From positions 1 to 40,496 of the forward strand of contig JAHFPO010000002.1 in assembly GCA_023266695.1 (NCBI GenBank): a stretch of DNA of 40,496 nt, written 5' to 3'. The notes under the pieces were generated by a model. The model saw nothing but the letters and a program-made list of their open reading frames with translations. It was not told the DNA's origin and did no database searches. This document shows positions 1-8,820 of this stretch, piece after piece. Both the position numbers and the translations under genes were made by a program. The number at the start of each line of letters is the position of its first letter. Within the stretch, counting starts at the first letter, position 1. This DNA comes from Hyphomicrobiales bacterium. Its GTDB lineage: Bacteria; Pseudomonadota; Alphaproteobacteria; Rhizobiales; Xanthobacteraceae.

Positions 1-630
1 GGCGGCGGCAGCGGCAGCCTCGGCTTCGGCTTTCTGCTTGGCGAGCAATTGTTCTTCGATGTAGCCCGACGAGGACACGATCGTCGCCACCGTGAAATCG
101 CGGTCGCGGATCACCGGGCGTACGTTCTCGGGCAAGGCAACCTTCGAGATGTGAAGTGAATTACCGATCTCGAGACCGGTCAGGTCCGCTGTGATCGATT
201 CCGGAATGGCTTCGGCCGGGCAATAGAACTCGATGGTGTGGCGGACGATGTTGAGCGTCCCCCCGCGCTTGATGCCCGGCGCGGCGTCGTGGTTGATGAA
301 TTTGACCGGCACATGGACGCGCACCGTCGCTCCGACGCCGAGACGCTGGAAGTCGACATGGATCGGCCGGTCGCGCACCGGATCGAGCTGGAAGCCGCGC
401 GGAATGACGCGGTGCTTCTCGCCGTCGACGTCGAGATCGTAGACGGTGGTGAGGAAATGGCCGGCATAGATCCGGTGGGTGAGATCGGCGGCGTCGACCG
501 AGATCGAAACCGGCGGCTTCTTCTCGCCATAGATCACACCGGGTACGCGGCCGGAGCGGCGGGTTGCGCGGGCGGCCCCCTTGCCGGCCTTCGAACGCGC
601 GGTCGCCTTCATCTCCTTGGTGACGGTCAT
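1..630 (-). CDS. rplY: 50S ribosomal protein L25/general stress protein Ctc (3' end cut by window)
   Basis: This is the 5S rRNA-binding protein L25 of the long, Ctc-type form. The 210 codons visible start with MTVTKEMKATARSKAGKGAA and run through the L25 beta-barrel and the TL5-like second domain, with RPVIRDRDFTVATIVSS near residue 190. An Ala/Glu-rich tail then runs off the left edge. The reading frame stays open to base 1, so the C-terminus lies outside the window. An AGGATTTC stretch precedes the ATG at 630. In related genomes prs and rplY are usually close neighbours; here a methyltransferase gene sits between them. Confidence 0.93.
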   Translation of the reverse strand, partial: MTVTKEMKATARSKAGKGAARATRRSGRVPGVIYGEKKPPVSISVDAADLTHRIYAGHFLTTVYDLDVDGEKHRVIPRGFQLDPVRDRPIHVDFQRLGVGATVRVHVPVKFINHDAAPGIKRGGTLNIVRHTIEFYCPAEAIPESITADLTGLEIGNSLHISKVALPENVRPVIRDRDFTVATIVSSSGYIEEQLLAKQKAEAEAAAAAA

Positions 631-745
631 GGTCGAAATCCTCTGAATGACCGCGGCGCGCCTCCAGGGGTGCGGAAGGCCGCGGGCGCGTTTCTATAGC
701 GGCTCAAGCTTTTCGAGGCAATGATCCGGGGGGCGTCGCCCGCGG

Positions 746-1588
746 CTATTTCGCCGGTTTCCGGCTCGCCGGCCTGCCTTTGACCCGCCTCCGCTTTGCC
801 GGTTTGCCCCGCCTGGCCCTGAGGGCTGCGAGCTCGGCGCGGAGCTTCGCAATCGCCTTCTCATGGGGGCGAACCGAGGCGGCGTGCACGAACTGGTCGC
901 CGATCCCGGGTGGAAAGACGAAGTGCCGCTCCAGCTCGCGGTGCTCGTCGGCGAGGAAAAAGGCATTCAGCCCGTCCCGATAGACCAGGCGATAGCCGAG
1001 GGGGGCGAGGAATTGCGCATATTGATCGGCGCGGTCGGGGACCTCGAAGAAACGGTCGATCATGTGGATGGTGACGGGCATCCGGGATTCGGCGACGATG
1101 ATCTTCGGCCGGTGACGGTCGAGGCCGGCGCCACGCAGGACCGCGAGCTCGGCGCCTTCGACGTCGATCTTCAGAAAATCGATCGGACGTCCGCGGACAT
1201 GCTCATCGAGCACGGCGGCGAGCCGCCGCAAGGGAACCCGACGCTCCTCGACGCGCAGGCCGTCCTTGCGGTGTTGCGCGGCGATCTCCGGATCGGTGGT
1301 CGAATAGCCGTGCCATTGGAAAATCTCATAGAAGGTGATCGTTCCCTCGTGCTCGCCGACCGCGATCTCCAAATTCACGTCGCGCAGCCGGCGTTTACGC
1401 AGGCGCACGGAATTAGCCGCCAAGGGCTCGATATTGATGCCACTCCAACCGCGTTCGTAGAAAACCCGGCTTACGCTGTCGATATCGGGATCGTTGGCGC
1501 CGACGTCCACGTAGAATCCCCGCGGTCCCGGAAAGCAGCGGGCGAGCATCACGTCCTCGAAATTCTGGGCGTAGCTGGTGATGGCCAT
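746..1588 (-). CDS. FkbM family SAM-dependent methyltransferase
   Basis: This is a probable O-methyltransferase of the FkbM family, which methylates sugars or other small molecules; the substrate is unknown. From the ATG at 1588 (280 aa, GGGAGAG just upstream) the protein starts MAITSYAQNFEDVML. The SAM-binding segment FYVDVGANDPDIDS lies at about residues 25-38, an acidic NIEP follows at about 52, and FLKIDVEGAELAVLRG is the FkbM motif at about 140-155. The last 35 residues are Lys/Arg-rich and fall outside the catalytic fold. An in-frame upstream ATG at 1639 would overlap the prs stop, so I prefer 1588. It lies between prs and rplY, where no methyltransferase is normally found, so it may be an insertion. 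Confidence 0.85.
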   Translation of the reverse strand: MAITSYAQNFEDVMLARCFPGPRGFYVDVGANDPDIDSVSRVFYERGWSGINIEPLAANSVRLRKRRLRDVNLEIAVGEHEGTITFYEIFQWHGYSTTDPEIAAQHRKDGLRVEERRVPLRRLAAVLDEHVRGRPIDFLKIDVEGAELAVLRGAGLDRHRPKIIVAESRMPVTIHMIDRFFEVPDRADQYAQFLAPLGYRLVYRDGLNAFFLADEHRELERHFVFPPGIGDQFVHAASVRPHEKAIAKLRAELAALRARRGKPAKRRRVKGRPASRKPAK

Positions 1589-1635
1589 GGCTCTCCCGGT
1601 GCGACCGTTCGCGGGGCAAGGCCGATTGGAAGGCT

Positions 1636-2589
1636 TCAATCGAATAGGCTCGAAACGCTTTCCTCCGAGGCGGTGCGTCCGATCGCCTCGCCCATCAGAG
1701 TCGCGATCGACAGGACTCGCATGTTGCGCGCGACCTTGACCGCCTCGGTCGGCTGGATCGAGTCGGTGGTCACCAGTTCCTTGAGCTTGGAGGCGGTGAT
1801 GCGGGCGACCGCGCCGCCGGACAAGACGCCGTGGGTGATATAGGCATAGACGTCCTTGGCGCCCTTTTCCAACAGCGCGTCGGCGGCATTCACCAGCGTG
1901 CCGCCGGAGTCGATGATGTCGTCGACCAGGAGACAGGTCTGGCCCGCAACCTCGCCGATCACGTTCATCACCTCGGATTCGTTCGGCCGCTCGCGGCGCT
2001 TGTCGATGATGGCAAGCGGAGCGTCGATGCGCTTGGCAAGCCCGCGCGCGCGCACCACGCCGCCCACGTCGGGCGACACCACGGTGATGGTCTTGAGATC
2101 GAAGCGCTCCCTGATGTCGCGTACCATCACCGGCGAGGCGTAGAGATTGTCGGTCGGAATGTCGAAGAAGCCTTGAATCTGCCCGGCGTGGAGGTCGAGG
2201 GTGAGCACCCGATCAGCGCCGGCATGGGTGATGAGATTGGCGACGAGCTTGGCCGAGATCGGGGTGCGCGGACCGACCTTGCGGTCCTGCCGGGCATAGC
2301 CGAAATAGGGGATCACCGCCGTGATGCGTCGTGCCGAGGCGCGCCGGAGCGCATCGATGATGATCAGGAGTTCCATCAGGTGGTCATTGGCCGGGAACGA
2401 GGTCGACTGGACCACGAAAACGTCGCGGCCGCGGACGTTTTCCTCGATCTCGACGAAGACCTCCATATCGGCGAAACGCCGCACGACGGCCTTGGTGAGC
2501 GGAGTCGCGAGATAGGCGCCGATCGCTTCGGCGAGGGCACGGTTCGAATTGCCGGCGACGATCTTGATGTCACCATTGCGGGCCGGCAT
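1636..2589 (-). CDS. prs: Ribose-phosphate pyrophosphokinase (PRPP synthetase)
   Basis: The enzyme makes PRPP from ribose 5-phosphate and ATP for purine, pyrimidine, His and Trp synthesis. The product of 317 aa matches the usual class I length. Visible signatures are RFADMEVFVEI near the N-terminus, IPYFGYARQDRK (ATP-binding flexible region), LDLHAGQIQGFF and the PRPP loop LLVDDIIDSGGTL. The ATG at 2589 has a GGGGGA box eight bases upstream. A longer in-frame start at 2640 would add 17 residues unlike the family. The stop is 47 bases before the FkbM gene. Confidence 0.97.
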   Translation of the reverse strand: MPARNGDIKIVAGNSNRALAEAIGAYLATPLTKAVVRRFADMEVFVEIEENVRGRDVFVVQSTSFPANDHLMELLIIIDALRRASARRITAVIPYFGYARQDRKVGPRTPISAKLVANLITHAGADRVLTLDLHAGQIQGFFDIPTDNLYASPVMVRDIRERFDLKTITVVSPDVGGVVRARGLAKRIDAPLAIIDKRRERPNESEVMNVIGEVAGQTCLLVDDIIDSGGTLVNAADALLEKGAKDVYAYITHGVLSGGAVARITASKLKELVTTDSIQPTEAVKVARNMRVLSIATLMGEAIGRTASEESVSSLFD

Positions 2590-2721
2590 TTCCGTATTCC
2601 CCCTCAGCGACCGCGTGATCGGCCGCTGCCGGTCAGTCACTAGCGGTGCCGCCCGGCGCTGTAAATATGCTTGCCGCCTCGTCCCTCGGCTTTATTCGAT
2701 CGTCCATGGCGGCAGCCGGTT

Positions 2722-3282
2722 TCATCGGCGCGGATCGGCATAGGCGGCCGTCCGCGGCGTCCCCGCCACCACCACTTCTGGGCCGCCGTGCGCGGGCTCG
2801 CTTCCCGGCGCCGGGGCGCCGGAAGGCTCGCTCTCCAGTCGGGCGATCAGGGCAGCGAAGCCGTTGGCGGCGACGCGCGCCAGCGTGACATCGTCGCACT
2901 GCGCCCAGAGGTCGCCGCGGGCGGGGCCGAGGCGCTCCTCGCCGGCAAGCCGGAAGGCGCGATTGTAGCGGGCGTCGAAGACATCCCAGACCCAGGAGAG
3001 GGTCGCCTGTTTCTTCTCCACATGGGTGGCGAGATAGGTGCGTACCCGGAATACGGCCGGGCCGGTATGGGAGACGACGGGCAGCCTGCGCGCCTCGGCC
3101 TCGGCCGCGAGCGTCCTGACCAGGCGGTCGAACACGGGCTTGGGGGGGCCGTCGATCGATTCAAAGGCGATCGACCGCGGGCCGGATGACGGGATCGAGC
3201 CGGTGAACAGCGGCTCGTGGGCGGCGCAGCCGGCGAGCCCGAGCGCCGCCAGCACACCGGCAGCGAGATATTCCATACGCAT
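2722..3282 (-). CDS. Putative lipoprotein, unknown function
   Basis: A 186-aa predicted lipoprotein. The start at 3282 gives a signal peptide ending in a lipobox, LGLAGC, with Cys19 as the lipidation site. The mature part begins AAHEPLFTGSIPSS. It contains a Trp-rich middle segment (LSWVWDVFDARYN) and a Pro/Gly/Ala-rich end. An alternative ATG lies two codons downstream. The frame stays open further upstream into pgeF, but that extension carries no family feature. It lies between pgeF and prs on the same strand and is probably co-transcribed. I recognise no enzymatic motif. Confidence 0.75.
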   Translation of the reverse strand: MRMEYLAAGVLAALGLAGCAAHEPLFTGSIPSSGPRSIAFESIDGPPKPVFDRLVRTLAAEAEARRLPVVSHTGPAVFRVRTYLATHVEKKQATLSWVWDVFDARYNRAFRLAGEERLGPARGDLWAQCDDVTLARVAANGFAALIARLESEPSGAPAPGSEPAHGGPEVVVAGTPRTAAYADPRR

Positions 3283-3373
3283 GACGCACCCCCGGACGGC
3301 CGCCCCATTCTTGCAGGAGAGGTCGCCGCCCGCAGGGGATTTCGTAATCGGAATCCGCGGCGAGGTCCAGCCG

Positions 3374-4144
3374 TCACTCGGAAAGCGCGATCGCGGCGAT
3401 GAGGCGGCCGTAATCGGCCTCGCGGCGATGGGTGGCGCGGCGATAACTGAAGAAGCGCGCCTCGTCGGCATAGGTGTCGAGGCCGAGATCATCGACGGCC
3501 TCGACCCCGGCCGCCTTCAGTCTGAAAACGAGAAATCCGGGTAGATCGAACAAAGCGTGGCCTGCCCGGGCGGCGGGAAGGAAGAAGCGCTCGTTTCCCG
3601 GATCGACCTTGCGGAAGCTCTCGACGAATTCGGCGCCGACCTCGTAGCTCGGCTGGCGGATGAGCGGGCCGATGGCGGCGGCGATGCGCGTGCGTTTCGC
3701 GCCCTGCCGTTCCATGGCAGCGACCGCCGCCTCGATCACGCCGCCGAGCGCGCCCTTCCAGCCGGCATGGACGGCGCCGACCACTGCGGCCTGGTCATCG
3801 GCCAAGAGCACCGGCCCACAATCGGCGACGGTGACGCCGATGGCGAGCCCCGGCGTCTTGCTGACGATCGCGTCGGCGCGCGGCGCCTCGGCGCGCGTCC
3901 AGGGCTGCTCCGCGACCACCGCCGCCGCCGAATGAATCTGATAAGCGGTGACGATTGCGCCGCCGGGCACTTGCAGCGCCGCGGTCATGCGGCGGCGGTT
4001 CTCGGCGACATGGGCCGGATCGTCGTTCGAGCCCTGGCCGCCATTGAGGCTCGCATAGACGCCTTTCGAGACGCCGCCCGCGCGGGTGAAGAAAGCGTGG
4101 CGCACGCGCTTGAGCGCGGCCAATCGGGGCGAGCGGATCAACAT
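3374..4144 (-). CDS. pgeF: Peptidoglycan editing factor PgeF (YfiH/laccase-domain family)
   Basis: A 256-aa member of the YfiH/DUF152 family, which hydrolyses wrongly incorporated residues on peptidoglycan precursors; older annotations call it polyphenol oxidase. The family metal-site residues are visible: YQIHS (His71), TVADCGPVL (Cys109) and VHAGWKG (His126). An FFTRAGGVSKGVYASLN segment at about residues 18-34 is also typical. It starts 25 bases after the midA-like stop and belongs to the lgt-midA-pgeF operon. Confidence 0.93.
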   Translation of the reverse strand: MLIRSPRLAALKRVRHAFFTRAGGVSKGVYASLNGGQGSNDDPAHVAENRRRMTAALQVPGGAIVTAYQIHSAAAVVAEQPWTRAEAPRADAIVSKTPGLAIGVTVADCGPVLLADDQAAVVGAVHAGWKGALGGVIEAAVAAMERQGAKRTRIAAAIGPLIRQPSYEVGAEFVESFRKVDPGNERFFLPAARAGHALFDLPGFLVFRLKAAGVEAVDDLGLDTYADEARFFSYRRATHRREADYGRLIAAIALSE

Positions 4145-4169
4145 CGAGACGAAGCTGGCCGCGGGTCAT

Positions 4170-5243
4170 TCAAGTGTCAAATCCGGGCGGCGCCGGCAGA
4201 TCGCGATCTGCGAAGGCAAACGCCTTGAACAATTCGCCCATGCCCGGCGCGGGTCCGATCAGACGCGCGATCGCTCCATCGATGGCGGCGCGGGTCTCTG
4301 CATCCTTGCCATGCTTCAATTTTTCCGCGCGCAGCTCGATCCCGAGCCGGCGCAGGAAGACTCCTTGCGCAACGGGTCCGTGCGAGCGCGCGCCTTGCTC
4401 CTCCGTAGTGGCGGCGAGCGCCTCGAAATCCACCTGCGCCGTCAGGTCCGCCTCGCCGGGGCTGGCGAGCGGATCAGCGAAGCGATGGGCGCGGACCGCC
4501 TGCAGCGTATCGCCGAATGCGCTTCGCGCATGGCCATAGTCGATGAGGAGGGCGACACCGCCATCGGTCGCGATCCGGCGCGCGAGATCGCGGACCGGCG
4601 CGAGCTCGCGGCGCTCCAGCATCGAACCGGCGGGCGCCGGGCGCAGGCGGGCGGGCAATTGCGCTTCGATCCCCGGCAGCGGCGTCGGATCGAGCCCGAA
4701 GGCGAGCCGGCCCTGTTGAAGTCCCACCCGGCGTTCGTGCCAGCCGTCTCCGGTCTTCACCCACTGATCGATCGGAAAGGCATCGACGAATTCATGGGCA
4801 AGCGCGATGAGCGGTCCTGCGGGGAGCGATTCCGTCCTCGTGTGCCAGTGGAGCGGCGCGCCGGTTTGTGCGAGCGCCGCGCGTTGGCGCCAGGCCAGCA
4901 CTGGGCTCGTCTCGACGAGATGCACCTCAAGCGCGGCGCGGAACGCGGGCGCGACCTTGGCCGCCCGCAGCACGTCGGCCATCAAGGTGCCGCGGCCGGG
5001 ACCGAGCTCGACGAGGCGCGCGGGGGCTGGTTCACCCATCGTGCGCCAGACCTCCGCGCACCATAGCCCGACGAGCTCGCCGAATATCTGGCTTACTTCC
5101 GGGGCGGTGACGAAATCGCCGGCGGCGCCGATGGGATCGCGGGTGGCGTAATAGTGCGCTGTACAGAGCGCCATGTAACGCGAGAGCGGGATCGGCCCCT
5201 CCGATTCGATCAGCTGGCGGATCACCTGCGCAAGCGCGGTCAT
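4170..5243 (-). CDS. Class I SAM-dependent methyltransferase, MidA/NDUFAF7 (DUF185) family
   Basis: This 357-aa protein is the bacterial counterpart of mitochondrial NDUFAF7/MidA, a protein arginine methyltransferase that helps assemble respiratory complex I. Conserved blocks are GDFVTAPEVSQIFGE at about residues 42-56 and the SAM-binding VELGPGRGTLMADVLRA at about 78-94. HEFVDAFPIDQW lies in the middle. The ATG at 5243 overlaps the lgt stop by four bases (ATGA), which implies translational coupling. The complex I role is inferred from family knowledge only. Confidence 0.9.
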   Translation of the reverse strand: MTALAQVIRQLIESEGPIPLSRYMALCTAHYYATRDPIGAAGDFVTAPEVSQIFGELVGLWCAEVWRTMGEPAPARLVELGPGRGTLMADVLRAAKVAPAFRAALEVHLVETSPVLAWRQRAALAQTGAPLHWHTRTESLPAGPLIALAHEFVDAFPIDQWVKTGDGWHERRVGLQQGRLAFGLDPTPLPGIEAQLPARLRPAPAGSMLERRELAPVRDLARRIATDGGVALLIDYGHARSAFGDTLQAVRAHRFADPLASPGEADLTAQVDFEALAATTEEQGARSHGPVAQGVFLRRLGIELRAEKLKHGKDAETRAAIDGAIARLIGPAPGMGELFKAFAFADRDLPAPPGFDT

Positions 5244-6064
5244 GCCTTCCCGGCAGGCGGGCGGCGCGAGGCATAGAGGATGGCGGCAGCGCCGACGAGG
5301 ATCATCGGCAGGGACAACAGCATGCCCATGGTGAGGCCGCCGGCGAGAAAGCCGATATGGGCGTCGGGCTCGCGGAAGAATTCGCCGGCGACGCGGGTGA
5401 GGCCATAGCCGGCGACGAACAGGCCGCCGATGAGGCCGGGCCGCGTGAGCGCGCCGCGCTTCAGCGCCAACAGCATCACCCCGAACAGAACGATGCCTTC
5501 AAGCCCGGCTTCGTAGAGCTGGCTGGGATGACGGGGCTGCGGCCCGGCATAGGGAAACACGAAGGCCCACGGCACGTCGGTCGGCCGGCCCCACAATTCG
5601 CCGTTCACGAAATTGGCGATGCGGCCGAGAAAAAGGCCGATCGGCGTGACGATCGCCGCAAGATCGAGCATCGAGAGCATGGCAATGCCGCGCGCGCGCG
5701 CGAACAGCAGCAGGCCGAGGATCGTTCCCAGAAATCCGCCGTGGAACGACATGCCGCCGCGCCACAGCACCAGGATCTCGACCGGGTGCGCGGCGAAATA
5801 GGCGGGTTGATAGAACAGCACATAGCCGATCCGGCCGCCCAACACGATGCCGAGCGCGGCCCACACGATCACGTCGTCGACGTCGATCGCTCGGATCGGC
5901 GAGAGGCCGCCCCAGGCCCGCGGATTGCCCGCGATCCGACGCGCCAGCAGCCAGGCGATCAGGATTCCCGCCACATAGGCGAGCGCATACCAGCGGATCG
6001 CGAACGGGCCGATCGAGAAGAGGATCGGATCGAAAGCGGGGAAGGGCAGGGCGAAGAGCGGCAT
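5240..6064 (-). CDS. lgt: Prolipoprotein diacylglyceryl transferase
   Basis: This inner-membrane enzyme transfers diacylglycerol from phosphatidylglycerol to the lipobox Cys of prolipoproteins. From the ATG at 6064 the protein is 274 aa with about seven hydrophobic segments. The family signature GRIANFVNGELWGRPT is at about residues 147-162, MSFHGGFLGT at 105-114 and RHPSQLYEA at 178-186. A further in-frame ATG at 6160 would add 32 hydrophilic residues atypical of Lgt. It heads the minus-strand operon and overlaps the midA-like gene by ATGA. Its substrates include the lipoprotein encoded downstream at 2722-3282. Confidence 0.96.
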   Translation of the reverse strand: MPLFALPFPAFDPILFSIGPFAIRWYALAYVAGILIAWLLARRIAGNPRAWGGLSPIRAIDVDDVIVWAALGIVLGGRIGYVLFYQPAYFAAHPVEILVLWRGGMSFHGGFLGTILGLLLFARARGIAMLSMLDLAAIVTPIGLFLGRIANFVNGELWGRPTDVPWAFVFPYAGPQPRHPSQLYEAGLEGIVLFGVMLLALKRGALTRPGLIGGLFVAGYGLTRVAGEFFREPDAHIGFLAGGLTMGMLLSLPMILVGAAAILYASRRPPAGKA

Positions 6065-6201
6065 CGCGGCGTGATGCCGTCCGCGCGGGCGGGAAGTCAA
6101 GTGCGCCGCCGCGCCGACGGGCATAGCGGCGGCCTTGCGCTCATCCGCCGCAAGCCCCATGTCTTGCGGGGCGGCTCGCTTGCCCGCATGCGGAGATGCG
6201 C

Positions 6202-6492
6202 ATGGCCCAGACCACCAACCGCTTCTTCGACGAAATCGCCCGCTTGCTGAACGACGCCGCCGGGGTCGCCGAGGGCGTTCGCCGTGAAATTCAGACCCTG
6301 GTGCAGGCCCAGGCCGAACGCATCCTGCGCGACATGGACGTGGTCACGCGCGAGGAGTTCGAGGCCGCCAAGGAAATGGCCGCCAAGGCCCGCGAGGAGA
6401 ACGAGCGCCTCGCCGCCCGACTCGCCGAGGTTGAGAAGAAGCTCGCAAACGACCCCGGAAAGGGCAGGAAAGGCGGCTCCGGAGTCGCCTGA
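6202..6492 (+). CDS. ubiK: UbiK-family accessory factor (BMFP/YqiC-like)
   Basis: A 96-aa coiled-coil protein of the BMFP/YqiC family. In enterobacteria the homologue UbiK supports aerobic ubiquinone synthesis; alphaproteobacterial members are often called membrane fusogenic proteins. MAQTTNRFFDEIARLLNDAA at the N-terminus is followed by an amphipathic helix. A coiled coil (VVTREEFEAAKEMAAKA, then RLAARLAEVEKKL) and a basic tail complete it. A GGAG box six bases upstream supports 6202 over the ATG at 6196. It diverges from lgt across a gap of about 140 bases that holds promoters I could not resolve. Confidence 0.85.
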   Translation: MAQTTNRFFDEIARLLNDAAGVAEGVRREIQTLVQAQAERILRDMDVVTREEFEAAKEMAAKAREENERLAARLAEVEKKLANDPGKGRKGGSGVA

Positions 6493-6627
6493 CGCCCGCC
6501 AAACTCGCTTTCAACTCTGCAAGCTTGTGGACGCTGCGGAATAGCCATTGAAGCGCGGGCCGAATCCGATTCTCTTGGCAGCGCTCAGGTTTCGCCATAC
6601 GGGCGTCGAATCTGGCCGAAGTTGAGC

Positions 6628-6672
6628 GATGATTCGGTCACGCTGCTGCCATGTGGGCAGGGACGAATCATC
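6628..6672. repeat. Long inverted repeat upstream of the YbjN gene
   Basis: GATGATTCG (6628-6636) pairs perfectly with CGAATCATC (6664-6672), and CTGCC/GGGCAG pairs inside. The structure sits 135 bases after the ubiK stop and 80 bases before the YbjN start. No T-tract follows. It could be an attenuator-like leader structure or a palindromic operator. Confidence 0.5.
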
Positions 6673-6751
6673 GGTGGCGGTGAGGCGTGCGCCGCGCGCG
6701 ATGGGCTCCCGCCCCGCGCGCTCTCCACAACCCCGATCGCGAGGTCGCGGC

Positions 6752-7252
6752 ATGACCTTCACCGAATTGGATACCGAACAGCTGGCGAACCCGGTCGATC
6801 TGGTGGAGCGTCTCGCCTCGCTCAACGACTGGAGCTTCGAGCGCTCCGGGGACTACGAAATTTCGCTCTCGATCACCGGGCGCTGGACCGATTACCACAT
6901 CTCGTTCCAGTGGATGAACGAGATCGAGGCGCTACATCTCGCCTGTGCCTTCGACCTCAAGGTGCCGGAAGGCCGCCAGGCCGAGGTGCTGCGGCTGCTC
7001 GCCATCGTCAATGAGCAGCTCTGGGTCGGCCATTTCGACCTGTGGTCGGACGAGGGCATGGTGATGTATCGCAACGCGCTTCTGCTCGCCGGCGGGGCGA
7101 CGGCGAGCGGCCGGCAATGCGAGGCGCTGTTGAAAAGCGCGGTCGATGCCGCCGAGCGCTGCTTCCCCGCCTTCCAATACGTGATCTGGGCCGGCAAGTC
7201 GGCGCGCGAGGCGATGAGCGCGACCCTGTTCGAGACCGTCGGCGAGGCGTGA
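6752..7252 (+). CDS. YbjN domain-containing protein
   Basis: A 166-aa cytosolic protein of the YbjN family (type III secretion chaperone-like alpha/beta fold, molecular role unclear). Typical features are LASLNDWSFERSGDYEISLSI-like N-terminal strands broken by Trp, FQWMNEIEALHLACAF, and LWVGHFDLWSDEGMVMYRNALLL in the centre. The ATG at 6752 has a GAGGT box. Only three bases separate its stop from the proC start, so the two form an operon, as in many rhizobia. Confidence 0.88.
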   Translation: MTFTELDTEQLANPVDLVERLASLNDWSFERSGDYEISLSITGRWTDYHISFQWMNEIEALHLACAFDLKVPEGRQAEVLRLLAIVNEQLWVGHFDLWSDEGMVMYRNALLLAGGATASGRQCEALLKSAVDAAERCFPAFQYVIWAGKSAREAMSATLFETVGEA

Positions 7253-7255
7253 GCC

Positions 7256-8083
7256 ATGGGTGGGCTCGCGTCCCTCGATGGGACGGTGCTGCTGGTGGGC
7301 GCCGGCAAGATGGGCGGCGCGCTCATGGAAGGCTGGCTTGCGCGCGGGCTTCCGCCGGCACGCGTGGCGGTGAACGACCCCGCTCCGCCGCCCGAAGTCG
7401 CGGCACTCATCGCCAAGCACAAGATCGCCCACAATCCCGATCCGAAGAAAATTCCGCCGCCCGCCGCGATCGTGCTCGCGGTCAAGCCGCAGATCGCGGC
7501 CGAGGTGGTGCCCAAGCTCGCGCCGTTGGTGAAACCGAAGACGGTCGTGATCTCGATCATGGCCGGCAGGACCATCGCTTTTCTCGAACGGGCGCTCCCC
7601 GCCTTCGCCGCCGTCGTGCGCGCCATGCCCAATCTGCCCGCCTCGATCGGCCGCGGCATCACCGTCGCCGTGCCGAACAAGCGCGTGGACGGCATTGCGC
7701 GCGCGCTCGCCGACGATCTCCTCGCCGCCGTCGGTGCGGTCGAGTGGATCGATGACGAGCGTCTGCTCGATGCGGTGACGGCCTTGTCGGGCTCGGGGCC
7801 GGCCTATGTGTTTCTGCTCGCCGAGAGTCTGGCGAAGGCGGGCGCCGCTGCGGGATTGCCGGCGAATCTGGCGGCACGGCTGGCGCGATCGACAGTCGCC
7901 GGAGCGGGCGAGCTGATGCATCGCTCGGACCTCGATGCCGCGAAACTGCGCGAAAACGTCACTTCGAGCGGCGGCACGACAGCGGCCGCGCTCGAGGTGC
8001 TGATGGCCGCGGACGGGCTCGATCCGCTGTTGAAGAAAGCGATTGCCGCAGCCGTCCGCCGCTCACGCGAGCTGGCGGGTTGA
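7256..8083 (+). CDS. proC: Pyrroline-5-carboxylate reductase
   Basis: The enzyme catalyses the last step of proline synthesis, NAD(P)H-dependent reduction of 1-pyrroline-5-carboxylate. It is 275 aa, the usual length. The Rossmann loop VLLVGAGKMGGALMEGW is at about residues 10-26 and IVLAVKPQ follows the nucleotide fold. The C-terminal ProC signature reads ALSGSGPAYVFLLAESL, followed by LRENVTSSGGTTAAALEVL. It directly follows the YbjN gene. A TetR-type gene starts 71 bases downstream and may be co-transcribed. Confidence 0.96.
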   Translation: MGGLASLDGTVLLVGAGKMGGALMEGWLARGLPPARVAVNDPAPPPEVAALIAKHKIAHNPDPKKIPPPAAIVLAVKPQIAAEVVPKLAPLVKPKTVVISIMAGRTIAFLERALPAFAAVVRAMPNLPASIGRGITVAVPNKRVDGIARALADDLLAAVGAVEWIDDERLLDAVTALSGSGPAYVFLLAESLAKAGAAAGLPANLAARLARSTVAGAGELMHRSDLDAAKLRENVTSSGGTTAAALEVLMAADGLDPLLKKAIAAAVRRSRELAG

Positions 8084-8154
8084 ATTCACCCGCCTTTTCC
8101 CGGCCACACAGTTCCCCTAGAGTCCGGTGACATCTCAGTTTCCGGGAGGTCGCC

Positions 8155-8820
8155 ATGGCCAGTGCATCGAAACGCGACAAGATCATCGAGGCATTCCTCA
8201 TGCTTCTCGCCGAGAAGCCGTTCGAGCAGATCGGCCTTGGCGCGGTCGCGGCCCGTGCCGGGGTTCCGCTCGCCGATCTGCGCGCAGAATTCGGCTCCAC
8301 CTTCGACATGCTCGCCGCCTTCATGCGCGAGACCGACCGCAAGGTGCTTGCCGGGGGCGACCCCGAGCTTGCCGAGTCTTCCGCGCGCGAACGCCTGTTC
8401 GACGTGCTGATGCGCCGGATCGAGACGCTGAAGCCGCAGCGCGAGGCGGTGCGCTCGCTCGCATGCTCGGCGCGCCGCGATCCCGCTTTTGCGTGGGGGC
8501 TGAATCGGCTCTCGCTCCGCTCGCAGCAGTGGATGCTCGCGGCCGCCGGAATCGATTCCGCCGGCCTTTCAGGCCGCGTGCGGGCGCAAGGGCTCGTGCT
8601 CGTCTTCGCGCGCACGTTGCGGGTCTGGCTCGACGATGACGATCCAGGCTTGGCGCGGACGATGGCGAAGCTCGACCGCGAGCTTGCCAGCGGAGAACGG
8701 TGCCTCAATCTCCTCGACGATCTCTGCCGGCTGGTGCCGCGCTGCGGCGGCCGGCGGCGGGCGCGTCGTCATGGCCGCGACGGTTCGGCCGCCGAGCCGG
8801 CGGAACCGATCCCGGCCTGA
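8155..8820 (+). CDS. TetR/AcrR-family transcriptional regulator
   Basis: A 221-aa regulator. The N-terminal 50 residues form a TetR-type helix-turn-helix (KRDKIIEAFLMLLAEKPFEQ, then LGAVAARAGVPLADLRAEFGS). A ligand-binding helical domain and an Arg-rich, disordered-looking tail follow. A GGGAGG box precedes the ATG at 8155. Its TGA (8818-8820) directly abuts the stop of the convergent histidine kinase (8821-8823), with no spacer and so no room for a dedicated terminator. Ligand and targets cannot be told. Confidence 0.85.
   Translation: MASASKRDKIIEAFLMLLAEKPFEQIGLGAVAARAGVPLADLRAEFGSTFDMLAAFMRETDRKVLAGGDPELAESSARERLFDVLMRRIETLKPQREAVRSLACSARRDPAFAWGLNRLSLRSQQWMLAAAGIDSAGLSGRVRAQGLVLVFARTLRVWLDDDDPGLARTMAKLDRELASGERCLNLLDDLCRLVPRCGGRRRARRHGRDGSAAEPAEPIPA

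Noticed and set aside
863..2643. Two long plus-strand frames opposite the FkbM and prs genes
   Set aside because: Mirror frames of conserved genes without recognisable motifs or ribosome-binding sites.
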